A stretch of DNA of 64,000 bases from an uncultured Clostridia bacterium (GTDB lineage: Bacteria > Bacillota > Clostridia > Lachnospirales > Lachnospiraceae). The position numbers were made by a program, and so were the translations under genes. Shown here one piece after another: positions 30,187 to 41,903 of the stretch. How positions within the stretch are numbered: position 1 is the first letter of the stretch; the number at the start of each line of letters is the position of its first letter. A model generated the notes under the pieces. That model made no database searches. It was not told where the DNA came from and saw nothing but the letters and a program-made list of their open reading frames with translations. The stretch lies in the NCBI GenBank assembly GCA_946626755.1, contig CAMOUW010000001.1, positions 1 through 64,000 on the forward strand, read 5' to 3'.

Positions 30187-31527
30187 ATGTCTGAAAAAAA
30201 GTATACAAGAGAAGATATTATACGTATCGTTAAAGAAGAGGATGTAAAGTTTATCAGACTCCAGTTCGGGGATATTTTCGGTGTGCTTAAAAATGTTGCT
30301 ATTACTTCTGATCAATTGGAAAAAGCTCTGGACAATAAATGTATGTTTGACGGTTCATCAGTAGAAGGTTTTGTTCGTATCGAAGAGTCTGACATGTATC
30401 TTTATCCTGACTATGACACATTTGTCATATTTCCGTGGAATCAGGAACAGGGCAAAGCTGCCCGGTTGATATGTGATGTATATACGGCAGAGGGAGAACC
30501 GTTTATGGGGGATCCCAGAAATGTTTTAAAGAAGGTTTGCGCAGAAGCTGAAGATATGGGATATACCATGAATGTGGGTCCGGAGTGTGAGTTTTTCCTT
30601 TTTAATCTTGACGAACACGGAAGACCGACGACTGAATCAGATGATCATGGAAGCTATTTCGAACTGGGTCCCACAGATCCCGGCGAGTCAGTCCGTCAGG
30701 AAATGGTTCTCACTCTTGAGGATATGGGTTTTGAGATAGAAGCTTCACATCACGAGGTGGCACCTGCCCAGCATGAGATAGACTTTAAATATGACGAAGC
30801 TGTTTCCGCTGCCGACAATATTATGACTTTTAAGCTCGCGGTAAAAACTATAGCGAAAAAGAACGGTCTTTATGCTACATTTATGCCCAAGCCGATTACA
30901 GGAATAGCCGGATCGGGTATGCATATAAATATTTCTCTGGCAGATAAAAACGGAAAAAATATTTTTGCTGACGATAAGGATCCGTCAGGACTGTCTAAAG
31001 AAGCATATCATTTTATAGCCGGTCTTATGAAGCATGCAGAAGGGATGTCTGCCATACTGAATCCGTTGGTAAATTCTTACAAAAGACTGGTTCCGGGATA
31101 TGAGGCTCCGGTATATGTAGCCTGGTCTGCAACCAACAGAAGTCCTCTTATAAGAATTCCCTGTGCAAGAGGACAGTCTACCAGAGTTGAGTTGAGAAAT
31201 CCTGATCCAAGTGCAACTCCTCATCTGGCGTTGGCGGTTTGTCTTGCAGCAGGTCTGGATGGCATAAAGAATAAACTTGAGGTAGAGGAAAGCGTGGATT
31301 GCAATATTTTTGAAATGACTGCCGAAGAAAGAGAGGCAGCCAATGTACGTATTCTGCCCAACAGACTTATAGATTCCGTTCGCTTCCTTAAAAAAGACAA
31401 AGTTCTTTGTGAAGCGCTCGGTGAACATGTAGTGACAAAATATACTGAGGCAAAGCTCAAAGAGTGGGATGAGTATCGTACAAGGGTGACCCAGTGGGAG
31501 TTGGATGAATATCTGGCAAAGTATTGA
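30187..31527 (+). CDS. glnA: Glutamine synthetase type I
   Basis: [50 protein letters not shown]. Confidence 0.97.
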   Translation: MSEKKYTREDIIRIVKEEDVKFIRLQFGDIFGVLKNVAITSDQLEKALDNKCMFDGSSVEGFVRIEESDMYLYPDYDTFVIFPWNQEQGKAARLICDVYTAEGEPFMGDPRNVLKKVCAEAEDMGYTMNVGPECEFFLFNLDEHGRPTTESDDHGSYFELGPTDPGESVRQEMVLTLEDMGFEIEASHHEVAPAQHEIDFKYDEAVSAADNIMTFKLAVKTIAKKNGLYATFMPKPITGIAGSGMHINISLADKNGKNIFADDKDPSGLSKEAYHFIAGLMKHAEGMSAILNPLVNSYKRLVPGYEAPVYVAWSATNRSPLIRIPCARGQSTRVELRNPDPSATPHLALAVCLAAGLDGIKNKLEVEESVDCNIFEMTAEEREAANVRILPNRLIDSVRFLKKDKVLCEALGEHVVTKYTEAKLKEWDEYRTRVTQWELDEYLAKY

Positions 31528-31590
31528 TGACCATTAAAATATATTTTGTGGTACAATGAGAAAATCTGTATCCTGAAGGGGAGGTATATT

Positions 31591-32238
31591 ATGGAAAAAA
31601 ACATTCCGGATATGAATAAAATGACGGTTGAGGAGTTTGCCGGGATCCTTGCGTCCTCAGAACCCATACCCGGCGGCGGAGGAGTCAGTGCTCTGGTTGC
31701 CGCATTGGGGGCGGCTCTTGGAAGCATGGTCTGCAGTCTTACTACCGGAAAGAAAAAGTACGAAAAGACACAGCCTGAATTGGATTTGATCATACCCAGA
31801 CTGGAGGAGTATAGGATCAAACTCCTTGATGGAATGAAAGCGGATGCAGAAGTTTTCCTGCCTCTGGCAGAGGCTTACTCATTGCCGAAAGACACTGAAG
31901 AGGAGGGCAGACATAGAGACGAGGTGCTGGAAAAACTTCTTTTAGAGGCTGCAAAGACACCTCTTATATTGATGGACGATATTATCATGGTCATGGATCT
32001 TCTTGAAAAACTGTCACACATAGGAAGCAGGCTTGCAGTCAGTGATGTGGGAGTAGGGATAAGCCTGTGTAAGGCTGCAGTAGACAGTGCTGCTTTAAAT
32101 GTGTATATAAATACAAAAATGATGAAAGACAGAAAAAAAGCTGCGCAGTTAAACATGGAGGCGGATGAGTTAAAAGAAGAAAGTTCTGCTATCTGCAGAT
32201 GGGTAATGAGCGAGGTTATTTCAGCAGTCAGATACTAA
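31591..32238 (+). CDS. Cyclodeaminase/cyclohydrolase family protein (FTCD C-terminal type)
   Basis: EFAGILASSEPIPGGGGVSALVAALGAALGSMVCSLT. Confidence 0.9.
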   Translation: MEKNIPDMNKMTVEEFAGILASSEPIPGGGGVSALVAALGAALGSMVCSLTTGKKKYEKTQPELDLIIPRLEEYRIKLLDGMKADAEVFLPLAEAYSLPKDTEEEGRHRDEVLEKLLLEAAKTPLILMDDIIMVMDLLEKLSHIGSRLAVSDVGVGISLCKAAVDSAALNVYINTKMMKDRKKAAQLNMEADELKEESSAICRWVMSEVISAVRY

Positions 32239-32270
32239 TAGACAGATAAACTTCAGAAAGGATGGGTGTT

Positions 32271-33140
32271 ATGGCGGATCTGACCGGACGGATAGTGGCG
32301 GAAGAATTATGCAAAAAAATAAAAAACGACCTGAAAGATTATATGGAATCCCCCTTTTATCCCGGCAGGGTTCCGTGTCTTGGAATAGTTCGTGTGGGAG
32401 AGCGCGCTGATGATATATATTACGAAAACAGTGCGGTAAAAAAAATAAAAGCCCTGGGTATGGATACGGAAATTTTTACATTTCCGGCGGATATTCCGGA
32501 TTCGGATTTTAGAAGAGAGTTTAAGGTGATAAATGAAAACGATCACATAGACGGAATACTTTTGTTTGCACCTCTGCCTCCTCACATAGATGAAAAAAAG
32601 GCGGTAGAGATCATGAAACCGGAAAAGGATCTTGACGGGTTGAATTTTATAAACCAGGCAAAGGTTTATGCCGGAGAAACTGACGGCTTTGCCCCGTGTA
32701 CTGCCATGGCAGTTGTACGTATGCTCAAAGTGGCAGGAGTGGAGTTGGAGGGGAAGAACGTAACCGTACTGGGACGCAGCATAGTTATAGGCAAACCGGT
32801 ATCTATGCTCTTGCTTAGGGAAAATGCAACGGTTACAATTTGTCATTCATCCACAAAAGATTTAAAGAAAGTCTGTCAGAACTCGGATATTATTGTGGCA
32901 GCGGTTGGATGCGCTAAGATGGTGGATGACACTTATGTGTCAGAGGGAACTATCGTTGTAGATGTAGGGATAAACAATGATGAGCGCGGCCATATGTGTG
33001 GAGATGTTGATTACGATATGGTGGCGGATAAGGCGTCTTTGATAACCCCGGTTCCCGGTGGGGTGGGAAATGTTACTACAACTATTTTGGCGGAACATCT
33101 TCTTATGGCTGCCATGAAAGCATCAGGTTTCAAAAAGTAA
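32271..33140 (+). CDS. folD: Methylenetetrahydrofolate dehydrogenase/cyclohydrolase
   Basis: PEKDLDGLNFIN, VLGRSIVIGKPVSMLLL, TPVPGGVGNVTTTIL. Confidence 0.95.
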   Translation: MADLTGRIVAEELCKKIKNDLKDYMESPFYPGRVPCLGIVRVGERADDIYYENSAVKKIKALGMDTEIFTFPADIPDSDFRREFKVINENDHIDGILLFAPLPPHIDEKKAVEIMKPEKDLDGLNFINQAKVYAGETDGFAPCTAMAVVRMLKVAGVELEGKNVTVLGRSIVIGKPVSMLLLRENATVTICHSSTKDLKKVCQNSDIIVAAVGCAKMVDDTYVSEGTIVVDVGINNDERGHMCGDVDYDMVADKASLITPVPGGVGNVTTTILAEHLLMAAMKASGFKK

Positions 33141-33192
33141 ACCCTGAAATATTTATATAAAAACACAATAAGTTACATTAGAAAGAGGAGAT

Positions 33193-34098
33193 ATGAGCGA
33201 TTATATTATTAAGGCAATAACAGAAGACGGTCAGGCAAGAGCCTTTGTGGCTACTACAAAAGATATGGTAAATGAGGCGGCAAGACGTCATGAAATGAGT
33301 CCTGTAGCCATCGTTGCATCGGGAAGGCTTTTTACTGCCGGAGCAATGATGGGAACAATGATGAAAAATGACAAGGATCTTCTGACTGTCAGGATAAAGG
33401 GGAACGGACCTATAGGTCAGCTTACTGTGACAGCAGACCCAAAAGGAAATGTAAAAGGATTTGTGGGCAATCCTCAGGTGATGCTTCCGCTTAAGGACGG
33501 TCGTATAGATGTAGCCGGTGCACTGGGTATAGGTGTTCTTTCAGTAACAAAGGATCTGGGACTTAAAGAGCCGTATATAGGTGATACCATACTTGTTACA
33601 AGTGAGATCGGTGATGATCTGACTTATTATTTTGCAACAAGTGAGCAGACTCCGTCAGCTGTCGGCCTTGGGGTTCTCATGGAAAAGGATAATACAGCTA
33701 AAGGTGCGGGGGGATTTATCGTACAGATGATGCCCGAGGCGACGGATGAGACCGTGGGTATGGTTGAGGCAAATGTTCAAAGTATAACATCTGTATCTGA
33801 ACTTCTGGATAAGGGAGAGACACCTGAAGATATCCTGGAGCGTATCTTCAAAGGAAAGCCTTATAAAATACTTGAAAAGATTGAGACAAGATACAAATGT
33901 GACTGTTCAAGAACCAAAGTGATAAATGCCATGCTCAGTCTTGGGGCAGATGAGATCCAAAGTCTTATAGATGAAGATAAGCCGGTGGAAACAAAATGTC
34001 AGTTTTGTAATGAGAAATATGAATTCTCACTTGATGACCTGGCGAAAATGAGAGACGGTCTTAAGAAAAAAGAAACTGAGCAAAAATCCGGTGAATGA
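33193..34098 (+). CDS. hslO: Hsp33 redox chaperone
   Basis: ARRHEMSPVA, KCDCSR and CQFCNEKY zinc site. Confidence 0.93.
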   Translation: MSDYIIKAITEDGQARAFVATTKDMVNEAARRHEMSPVAIVASGRLFTAGAMMGTMMKNDKDLLTVRIKGNGPIGQLTVTADPKGNVKGFVGNPQVMLPLKDGRIDVAGALGIGVLSVTKDLGLKEPYIGDTILVTSEIGDDLTYYFATSEQTPSAVGLGVLMEKDNTAKGAGGFIVQMMPEATDETVGMVEANVQSITSVSELLDKGETPEDILERIFKGKPYKILEKIETRYKCDCSRTKVINAMLSLGADEIQSLIDEDKPVETKCQFCNEKYEFSLDDLAKMRDGLKKKETEQKSGE

Positions 34099-34132
34099 TA
34101 AATTTACAAATTGTACATAAGGAATAACGAAT

Positions 34133-35833
34133 ATGGATAAAGAAAATACAGCAGATACACTTAATGATAACTCCGTTGCGGAAGTAAAAGAGTCGAAAAA
34201 TTTTATAGAGCAGATTATAGATAATGATCTGGAACAGGGGAAGGTGTCGTCCATAGTTACACGATTTCCTCCGGAGCCCAATGGTTATCTTCATATAGGC
34301 CATGCAAAGTCTATTCTTTTAAATTACGGAATAGCACAGGAATATGGCGGTCGTTTTAATATGCGATTTGACGATACCAATCCCGGAAAAGAAAAAGAAG
34401 AATTCGCCAACTCTATTATAGAAGATGTAAAGTGGCTCGGTGCAAAGTGGGATGGTGATATTCTTTATGCATCGGATTACTTTGAAAAGATGTACGAGGC
34501 TGCCGTTACCCTTATTAAAAAAGGAAAGGCGTTTGTTTGTGACCTGACGGCAGATGAGATCCGTGAATACAGAGGCACACTGACGGAACCGGGAAAAGAA
34601 AGCCCCTACAGAAACAGAAGTATAGAAGAAAACCTAAAGCTTTTTGAGGAAATGAAAAACGGTGTGTACGAAGACGGGGCCAGGGTTCTGAGAGCAAAGA
34701 TAGATATGGCAGCTCCCAATATAAATATGAGAGATCCGGTTATTTACCGTATTGCACATTTAAGTCATCACAGGACAGGAGATAAATGGTGTATTTATCC
34801 TATGTACGATCTGGCTCATCCTCTGGAGGATGCTTTTGAGGGTATTACTCATTCGTTGTGTACACTGGAGTTTGAGGATCACAGACCTCTTTATGATTGG
34901 GTTGTGGAAAATGTGGGATTTGAACATCCGCCTCAGCAGATTGAGTTTGCAAAGCTTTATCTTAAGAATGTAGTCACGGGAAAGAGATATATTAAAAAGC
35001 TTGTGGAAGACGGGATAGTAGACGGGTGGAACGATCCCAGACTTGTATCTATAAGCGGTTTGAGACGAAGAGGGTATACTCCCGAATCCATCAGGAAATT
35101 TGTGGAGCTTGTAGGTGTGACCAAAGCACAGGGTGAAGTTGAGTTTCCTATGCTTGAGTATTGCGTCAGGGAAGATCTTAAATTGTCTGCAAAAAGGATT
35201 ATGGCTGTTCTTGATCCTGTCAAAGTTGTCATAGACAATTATCCCGAGGGCGGGACAGAGATGCTTACTGTACCCAACAACACAGAAAATCCCGAACTGG
35301 GAGAAAGAAGCGTTCCTTTTTCGAAAGAGATATACATAGAGAGAGAGGATTTTATGGAAGATCCTCCCAAAAAGTATTTCAGACTTTTTCCGGGAAATGA
35401 AGTTCGACTCATGAATGCGTATTTTGTAAAATGCACGGGATTCGAAAAAGATGAAAGTGGAAATATCAGCGTTATACACTGTGAATACGATCCGGCTACC
35501 AGAGGCGGTAACAGTACTGAAAGAAAGGTCAAGGGAACCATACACTGGGTAAGTGCTCAGCATGCTGTAAAAGCTCCCGTCAGGTTATATGAAAATATAG
35601 TAGACGAAGAGAAGGGAGTATATGATGAAGAGGGCAATCTTAATGTCAATCCCAACTCTCTTCAGATCGTGGAAAATGCTTTGTTTGAACCGTATGTAAA
35701 TGAGATACAGCCCGGTGAAAGGTTCCAGTTTGTAAGAAATGGATACTTTGTCAGCGATATACAGGATTCGAAGCTGAAAGAACCTGTATTTAACAGGATT
35801 GTATCTCTTAAAAGTTCCTTTAAATTAAATTGA
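34133..35833 (+). CDS. glnS: Glutamine--tRNA ligase
   Basis: [34 protein letters not shown]. Confidence 0.96.
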   Translation: MDKENTADTLNDNSVAEVKESKNFIEQIIDNDLEQGKVSSIVTRFPPEPNGYLHIGHAKSILLNYGIAQEYGGRFNMRFDDTNPGKEKEEFANSIIEDVKWLGAKWDGDILYASDYFEKMYEAAVTLIKKGKAFVCDLTADEIREYRGTLTEPGKESPYRNRSIEENLKLFEEMKNGVYEDGARVLRAKIDMAAPNINMRDPVIYRIAHLSHHRTGDKWCIYPMYDLAHPLEDAFEGITHSLCTLEFEDHRPLYDWVVENVGFEHPPQQIEFAKLYLKNVVTGKRYIKKLVEDGIVDGWNDPRLVSISGLRRRGYTPESIRKFVELVGVTKAQGEVEFPMLEYCVREDLKLSAKRIMAVLDPVKVVIDNYPEGGTEMLTVPNNTENPELGERSVPFSKEIYIEREDFMEDPPKKYFRLFPGNEVRLMNAYFVKCTGFEKDESGNISVIHCEYDPATRGGNSTERKVKGTIHWVSAQHAVKAPVRLYENIVDEEKGVYDEEGNLNVNPNSLQIVENALFEPYVNEIQPGERFQFVRNGYFVSDIQDSKLKEPVFNRIVSLKSSFKLN

Positions 35834-35912
35834 CACGGATCATCAAATTGTGATAAAATTGTGGCAGTGCGATGTGCACAAGATATATTTACGTTTGGAG
35901 GATTTATTTATA

Positions 35913-36113
35913 ATGAAAGGTACTGTTAAGTGGTTTAATAACCAAAAGGGTTATGGCTTTATCAGCGATGAGCAGGGAAATGACATTTTCGTTCATTTCA
36001 CAGGTCTCAACATGGAAGGCTTCAAGACTATTGATGAGGGAGCAAGTGTTGAGTTTGAAGTAGCTGACGGAGCAAAAGGTCCTCAGGCTGTTAACGTAAC
36101 AAAGATGTCATGA
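35913..36113 (+). CDS. cspA: Cold shock protein
   Basis: [27 protein letters not shown]. Confidence 0.97.
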   Translation: MKGTVKWFNNQKGYGFISDEQGNDIFVHFTGLNMEGFKTIDEGASVEFEVADGAKGPQAVNVTKMS

Positions 36114-36217
36114 TCGACCGATCATAATCTGACATCGAAAAGCATCGCTATGGTATGACTGAAAGATAATTGTGGAAGACAAGTGTTAGACAGTATATAT
36201 TGTAGTAGCAACTTCTT

Positions 36218-36256
36218 CAGACCGTTGTCCTTACGGATGGCGGTCTGTTTTTTTGT
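36218..36256 (+). terminator. Rho-independent terminator after csp
   Basis: cagaccg...ggcggtctg + T run. Confidence 0.8.
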
Positions 36257-36360
36257 TTACATCCCATTTTAATGGTAAGATTTGTCAGAATCAAAAAAAT
36301 ATGTTACTATCATTAAGTTTAGTTTATTTATGTTGTTTTTTTATGGGGGTATATTATTTC

Positions 36361-38772
36361 ATGACTGATCCGCAAATGGGTCTTTCCGAGAAAGAAGCGG
36401 CAAGACTGGCTGCACAGGGACATTCCAATGTATCTGTGGATAACCAGTCAAAGACCGTTGGGCAGATCGTAAAAGATAATATTTTCACCTTCTTTAACTT
36501 CATTTTCATATTTTTTGCCATACTTCTTATGACGGCCGGTGCATTTGCAGACCTTACTTTTATGATAGTTGTGGTAATAAATACCATCATAGGTATAGTG
36601 CAGGAGCTGCAGGCAAAAAGGGTTTTGGATAAGCTTACCATGCTTAATTCTCCAAAAACCACGGTGATCAGAAACGGAAAGCAAAGGGTCATACCTACAA
36701 ACAAACTTGTAAAAGGTGATCTTTGTGTATTTACCTCGGGCAATCAGATAGGTGCTGATGCCAAAGTTGTATCGGGAGAAATGAAGGTTAATGAATCTCT
36801 TGTTACAGGCGAATCAGACGAAATAAGAAAGTTAGAGGGGGATGAGCTGCTTTCCGGAAGCTTTGTTGTTTCCGGTGAGTGCAGGGCAGAGCTTACCAAT
36901 GTAGGACTTGAGTCATATATTAATAAGCTGGCTCTTGAGGCTAAGGGACAGACTGAGAAGAAACAGACGAAGATGATGCGGGCTTTGACAAAACTTCTGC
37001 GCATCATAGGTATAGCACTTATTCCCATTGGGATAATAATGTACATACAGAATTATTCCTTCCTGGGATCGGGCTATGCTGGTTCCATATCTGCTGTTGT
37101 CGCAGCGCTGGTGGGTATGATACCGGAAGGCTTATATCTTCTTACAAATATAAGACTTGCGACGTCTACAGCTTCCCTGGGTATGAAAAAAGTACTTGTA
37201 CATGAGATGGCAAGTATTGAGACGCTTGCCCGGGTAGATACCCTGTGTCTTGACAAGACAGGAACCCTTACTGAAAATGTAATGTCATTTGAGGCGCTGA
37301 TACCACTGGATGAATGTGAAGGCGGAGAGGTCTCTGAAATGACTTTGTCTGATCATCTTCAGGATTTCGTAAGTTGTATGTCCAATGACAATACTACTAT
37401 AGACACCTTGAAAAAAGTTTTCGGTAAAGGCTCTTCAAGGGAAGCGGTACGTGTTATTCCTTTTACTTCGGCAGTAAAATATTCGGCTGTAGAGTTCGAT
37501 GATGACACTTATTTGCTTGGTGCACCTGAAAAACTATTGCTTGGGGATTACGGAAAATGTGCCGACAAGATAGAGTCATATATGAATGTCGGTAACCGTG
37601 TGCTTCTTTTCGGAAGACTTGGAAGCGGAAGCAGACCGGTAGTAGACGGAGAGCCTTTAGAGCGCCCTGTTATACCTATGGGGTTAGTGCTTCTTACTAA
37701 TCCGGTGAGAAAAACGGCCAGACGTACCATGAAATATTTCCAGGAACAGAATGTAGATATAAAGGTTGTTTCCGGAGATAATCCCGCTACGGTGGCTCAT
37801 GTTGCAAAAAAATGCGGTATACAGGGGGCGGAAAATGTGGTGGATGCTTCCGACCTGGTGACTGATGAAGACATAGCTGAAGCAGTTAAGAAAAACAGTG
37901 TATTCGGAAGAGTACGACCTGATCAGAAGAAGAAGATCGTTCAGGCACTCCAGTCCCAGGGACGGGTGGTGGCCATGACGGGAGACGGCGTTAATGACGT
38001 TTTGGCGCTGAAGACAGCTGACTGCAGTATAGCAATGGGGCAGGCTTCAGAGGTTGTGGAAAATATCTCACAGCTGGTTCTTCTTGATTCTGATTTTTCA
38101 AAAATGCCCAATGTAGTAGCGGAAGGCCGTCAGGTTGTTAATAATATTCAAAGAACAGCATCCTTGTTTCTTACAAAGAATTTGTTCTCTTTATTGACGG
38201 CCATATTTGTCATGATAATAGGTAATACATATCCTATTTATCCGGCACAGATGTCTTTCTATAGTTTCTGTGTGGTGGGAGCCCCGGGATTTCTGCTGGC
38301 AATGCAGCCAAGTAATGAACTGATAAAAGGACGTTTCCTGCAGAAAGTTATATTAAAAGCCATACCAGCAGGGTTGACGGAATTTATCATGGTGGAAGCT
38401 GCCACCGGTATAGGTGCGCTGCTTGGAATGAGTTTTGATGAAACAGCTACCATGTCTTCGATAATTATGCTGGTGATCGGTGTGGTCATGGTTATTCATA
38501 TATCCCAGCCGCTGAATGCTTTCAGAAGATTTATAATAGGTGTAAGTATCTTCTTTAGTGTCGGAGGGCTTATCGTTGCAAAACCGGCTTTCAGGTTTGT
38601 AACACTGAACGGATGGATGATGACGTGGACAGTTATACTTTCCATAATAGGTGTTTTTGTTTTTGCTTTTGTGCTTCAGATAGAAAACAGACTTATCTTT
38701 AAATACAGAAAGAAGAGCAAAAAGAAGGACAGTTGGATCGTTAAATTTTTCAGAAGACTGGATGATGACTAA
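36361..38772 (+). CDS. P-type cation-transporting ATPase
   Basis: CLDKTGTLTEN, TGES, MTGDGVNDVLALKTADCSIAMG. Confidence 0.93.
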   Translation: MTDPQMGLSEKEAARLAAQGHSNVSVDNQSKTVGQIVKDNIFTFFNFIFIFFAILLMTAGAFADLTFMIVVVINTIIGIVQELQAKRVLDKLTMLNSPKTTVIRNGKQRVIPTNKLVKGDLCVFTSGNQIGADAKVVSGEMKVNESLVTGESDEIRKLEGDELLSGSFVVSGECRAELTNVGLESYINKLALEAKGQTEKKQTKMMRALTKLLRIIGIALIPIGIIMYIQNYSFLGSGYAGSISAVVAALVGMIPEGLYLLTNIRLATSTASLGMKKVLVHEMASIETLARVDTLCLDKTGTLTENVMSFEALIPLDECEGGEVSEMTLSDHLQDFVSCMSNDNTTIDTLKKVFGKGSSREAVRVIPFTSAVKYSAVEFDDDTYLLGAPEKLLLGDYGKCADKIESYMNVGNRVLLFGRLGSGSRPVVDGEPLERPVIPMGLVLLTNPVRKTARRTMKYFQEQNVDIKVVSGDNPATVAHVAKKCGIQGAENVVDASDLVTDEDIAEAVKKNSVFGRVRPDQKKKIVQALQSQGRVVAMTGDGVNDVLALKTADCSIAMGQASEVVENISQLVLLDSDFSKMPNVVAEGRQVVNNIQRTASLFLTKNLFSLLTAIFVMIIGNTYPIYPAQMSFYSFCVVGAPGFLLAMQPSNELIKGRFLQKVILKAIPAGLTEFIMVEAATGIGALLGMSFDETATMSSIIMLVIGVVMVIHISQPLNAFRRFIIGVSIFFSVGGLIVAKPAFRFVTLNGWMMTWTVILSIIGVFVFAFVLQIENRLIFKYRKKSKKKDSWIVKFFRRLDDD

Positions 38773-38813
38773 ATATTATTATGGAGAAAAGGAGTTTGTA
38801 AAAAAAGATATAT

Positions 38814-40190
38814 ATGTCGGGAAAAATTGAATCTGAAAAAATGGGAAGCATGCCGGTTACAAGACTGGTATTTAACATGTCTCTTCCCATTATAATATCT
38901 ATGATGGTTCAGGCACTGTACAATGTGGTGGACTCTATATTTGTAGGGCAATATAATACCCATGCCTTAGAGGCGGTGTCGCTGGCTTTCCCTATTCAAA
39001 ATCTTATGATATCCCTGGCAGTAGGACTGGGAGTAGGAACCAATGCTCTGGTGGCCAGACATTTGGGAGAGAGAAGGAGAGACAGAGCAGGGGATGTGGC
39101 GAGTGCCGGAATAGGTCTTTCAGTTATAGGCTATGCAGCATTTGCGGTATTAGCTATATTTATTATAAAGCCATTCTTTTCCATGCAGACGGGTATACCT
39201 GAAGTGGCTAAATACGGTGAAGAATATTTATCCGTAGCTATGTTTTTGGGTATAGGTATATTTATTGAAATTATAGGAGAGAGACTTTTGCAGTCCACAG
39301 GACATACCAAACTCTCTATGATCTCACAGGCTACAGGTGCAGGTATAAATATAATACTTGATCCGATATTTATTTTCGGTTATTTCGGAATGCCTGCCAT
39401 GGGAGCGAGGGGAGCTGCCATAGCTACGGTAATAGGACAGATAGCGGCAGGGGTTTTATCTATTATCCTGAATGTTAAATTCAATAAAGACATACAGCTT
39501 AGGATAGCCAGGATAATAAAGCCCGTGGGAGAGGATGTTGCCCAGATATTTAAGATAGGGCTGCCCTCCATGATACTGAATGCCATCATGTCCATCGTGG
39601 TATTTATAATGAACCTGATCCTTCGGGGATTTTCGGAGGATGCCATAACGGCCTACGGTATATTCTTTAAGCTTATAAGCTTCGTATACATGCCTATATT
39701 CGGTCTTAACAGCGGGCTGGTTCCCATATTTTCATATAACTACGGAAGCCGGCAGATAGACAGGATACATAAGGCTTACCGGGTGGGCATCATTTCGGCG
39801 CTGGTATTTATGGGCATATGCACGGTGGTATTTGAGATTTTTGCAGTGCAGTTGTTGCAATTGTTCTCGGCTACAGAAAGTGTAACGTCTATAGGTTTGG
39901 TTGCTTTGCGGATCATGGCTATCGGTTTTCCGCTGGCCGGTGTGGAGATAATCAATTCTACGATTTTCCAGTCGGCAGGAAATCCGTTTAATTCCCTTCT
40001 GGTTACGATAATACGACAGGGAGTGGCTTTGTTGCCTTGTGCGTATCTTTTGGCACAGACAGGTAATGTGGACAATGTGTGGTGGGCTATCCCTATCGCC
40101 GAGGTGACGGGATTTATCTTGTCATTGATTTTTTACGGAAAGTTGCGTAAGAAGTTGAATGCGTTGGCCGGAGAAGCTCCTCCGGGATGA
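38814..40190 (+). CDS. MATE family efflux transporter
   Basis: 12-TM; MALYNVVDSIFVGQ-like start, GLGVGTNALVARHLGE. Confidence 0.93.
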   Translation: MSGKIESEKMGSMPVTRLVFNMSLPIIISMMVQALYNVVDSIFVGQYNTHALEAVSLAFPIQNLMISLAVGLGVGTNALVARHLGERRRDRAGDVASAGIGLSVIGYAAFAVLAIFIIKPFFSMQTGIPEVAKYGEEYLSVAMFLGIGIFIEIIGERLLQSTGHTKLSMISQATGAGINIILDPIFIFGYFGMPAMGARGAAIATVIGQIAAGVLSIILNVKFNKDIQLRIARIIKPVGEDVAQIFKIGLPSMILNAIMSIVVFIMNLILRGFSEDAITAYGIFFKLISFVYMPIFGLNSGLVPIFSYNYGSRQIDRIHKAYRVGIISALVFMGICTVVFEIFAVQLLQLFSATESVTSIGLVALRIMAIGFPLAGVEIINSTIFQSAGNPFNSLLVTIIRQGVALLPCAYLLAQTGNVDNVWWAIPIAEVTGFILSLIFYGKLRKKLNALAGEAPPG

Positions 40191-40247
40191 CAGTCAAAGA
40201 TTTGTGTATTTAAGATAATATATGTAATGAATCATGGGAGAATAAAA

Positions 40248-41903
40248 ATGACAGAGAATAAAAAACAGATATGGATAACAGGTCATAAGAATCCGGACAC
40301 GGACTCTATTTGTTCAGCTATTTGCTATGCAAGACTTAAAAATGCATCATCGGGAGATGATGTTGATTACATACCTAAAAGAGCGGGAGAACTCAATGGT
40401 GAAACGGAGTTTGTTCTGTCATATTTTGGTGAAGAGGCCCCCGGGCTTATTACGGATGTAAGACCGCAGCTGAGCGATGTTTTGTTCCATAAGATAAGCG
40501 GTGTGGATGAGTACATGTCCGTAAGAGATGCATGGAATAAAATGAGAGAGAATAATGTGGTCACTCTTCCCATCGTCGAAAACAAAAAGCTCAAAGGGAT
40601 CGTAACCATAGGTGATCTGTCGAGAAGTGTATTTGATGTTTCCAATAGATTTCAGATGTCAGACGCAAGTACGCCGTATAAAAATATAGCCGGGGTTCTT
40701 GAGGCAGAGGTTATTACCGGAGATTTAGATAAAGATTTTTCCAAAGGTAAGGTTCTTATTTCGGCGGCCGATGAAGCGCTTATGCAAAAGCTTATAGAAC
40801 CGGGTGATATTGTTGTCCTTGAAAACAGGGAGGATTCCCATATAAATGCAATTGAGACAAAGGCCGGATGTATAGTAGTGTGTGACGGATCTGATGTATC
40901 CGGAGATGTGATCAGTGCAGCAAAGGAGAGTGGTTGTATTATCCTTAAAACCCAGTATGATCCTTTTAGCTGTGTGAGACTTATTAATCAGAGCATCCCT
41001 ATTAAAAGCATTTACAGAGACAGAGAGGATCTTATTTCCTTTGTGTTAAATGATTATGTAGAAGATATTACTGAACCCATGACTCAGGTCAGATACAGAT
41101 ATTTTCCTGTGGAAGATGAGAATGGAGATTTTGTGGGTCTTGTGTCGAAAGGCAATCTCCTGACTGCAGGTAAAAAGCAGATGATACTGGTGGACCACGA
41201 GGAGAAGGGGCAGGCAGTTGACGGTATTGAAACAGCTGAGCTTCTGGAAATAGTAGATCATCACAGACTTGGAGGGATGACTACACCGCAGCCTCTTATG
41301 GCACGTATTCAGCCGGTGGGCTGTACATGTACGATCCTTTATCAGATGTATAAGGAAGCAGGTATCATACCTGATAAAAGTACGGCAGGTCTGCTTCTTT
41401 CTGCAATTATTTCCGACACACTTCTTTTCAGATCTCCCACATGTACAGGGCATGATAAGATAGCTGCAGGAGAGCTTGCTAAAATCGCAGAAGTAGATAT
41501 GGAAAGCTATGCCATGGATATGTTCAAGGCAGGAAGTGAGTTGGGCAAAAAAACTGCTGAAGAGATCTTCTATATGGATTTTAAAGAGTTTGATATGGAA
41601 GGCAAAAAAATAGGTGTGGGTCAGGCGACCACTGTAGACAGCGCCGGAATACCAGATATACACAAAAAGATATCCGGTGTCATTGATGATATAATAAGAG
41701 AAAAGTGTCTGGATAATGCTTTTCTTATGATCACCGATATCATCAAGGAATCATCTGTTGTTGTATGCGGAGGCAAAGACGGTGTTGAAATCATGAAAAA
41801 GGCGTTTGAAACAGAAGCACAGGATGAGGATAGTGTATTCCTTCCCGGAGTTGTTTCGAGAAAGAAGCAGATGATTCCCGCGTTAATGGGGGCGTTGGCA
41901 TGA
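40248..41903 (+). CDS. ppaC: Manganese-dependent inorganic pyrophosphatase with CBS-DRTGG regulatory insert
   Basis: GHKNPDTDSICSAI, CBS motifs, DHHRLG, SDTLLFRSPTCT. Confidence 0.9.
   Translation: MTENKKQIWITGHKNPDTDSICSAICYARLKNASSGDDVDYIPKRAGELNGETEFVLSYFGEEAPGLITDVRPQLSDVLFHKISGVDEYMSVRDAWNKMRENNVVTLPIVENKKLKGIVTIGDLSRSVFDVSNRFQMSDASTPYKNIAGVLEAEVITGDLDKDFSKGKVLISAADEALMQKLIEPGDIVVLENREDSHINAIETKAGCIVVCDGSDVSGDVISAAKESGCIILKTQYDPFSCVRLINQSIPIKSIYRDREDLISFVLNDYVEDITEPMTQVRYRYFPVEDENGDFVGLVSKGNLLTAGKKQMILVDHEEKGQAVDGIETAELLEIVDHHRLGGMTTPQPLMARIQPVGCTCTILYQMYKEAGIIPDKSTAGLLLSAIISDTLLFRSPTCTGHDKIAAGELAKIAEVDMESYAMDMFKAGSELGKKTAEEIFYMDFKEFDMEGKKIGVGQATTVDSAGIPDIHKKISGVIDDIIREKCLDNAFLMITDIIKESSVVVCGGKDGVEIMKKAFETEAQDEDSVFLPGVVSRKKQMIPALMGALA

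Noticed and set aside
34760-35563. 267-aa ORF antisense to glnS
   Set aside because: Shadow ORF opposite a clear tRNA synthetase; no independent coding evidence.
36110-36123. tgatcgaccgatca palindrome after csp
   Set aside because: Short 6-bp stem overlapping the stop codon; not distinguishable from chance.
40248-41903. CBS-DRTGG insert in PpaC as novelty
   Set aside because: Regulatory CBS-DRTGG family II pyrophosphatases are already established in clostridia.
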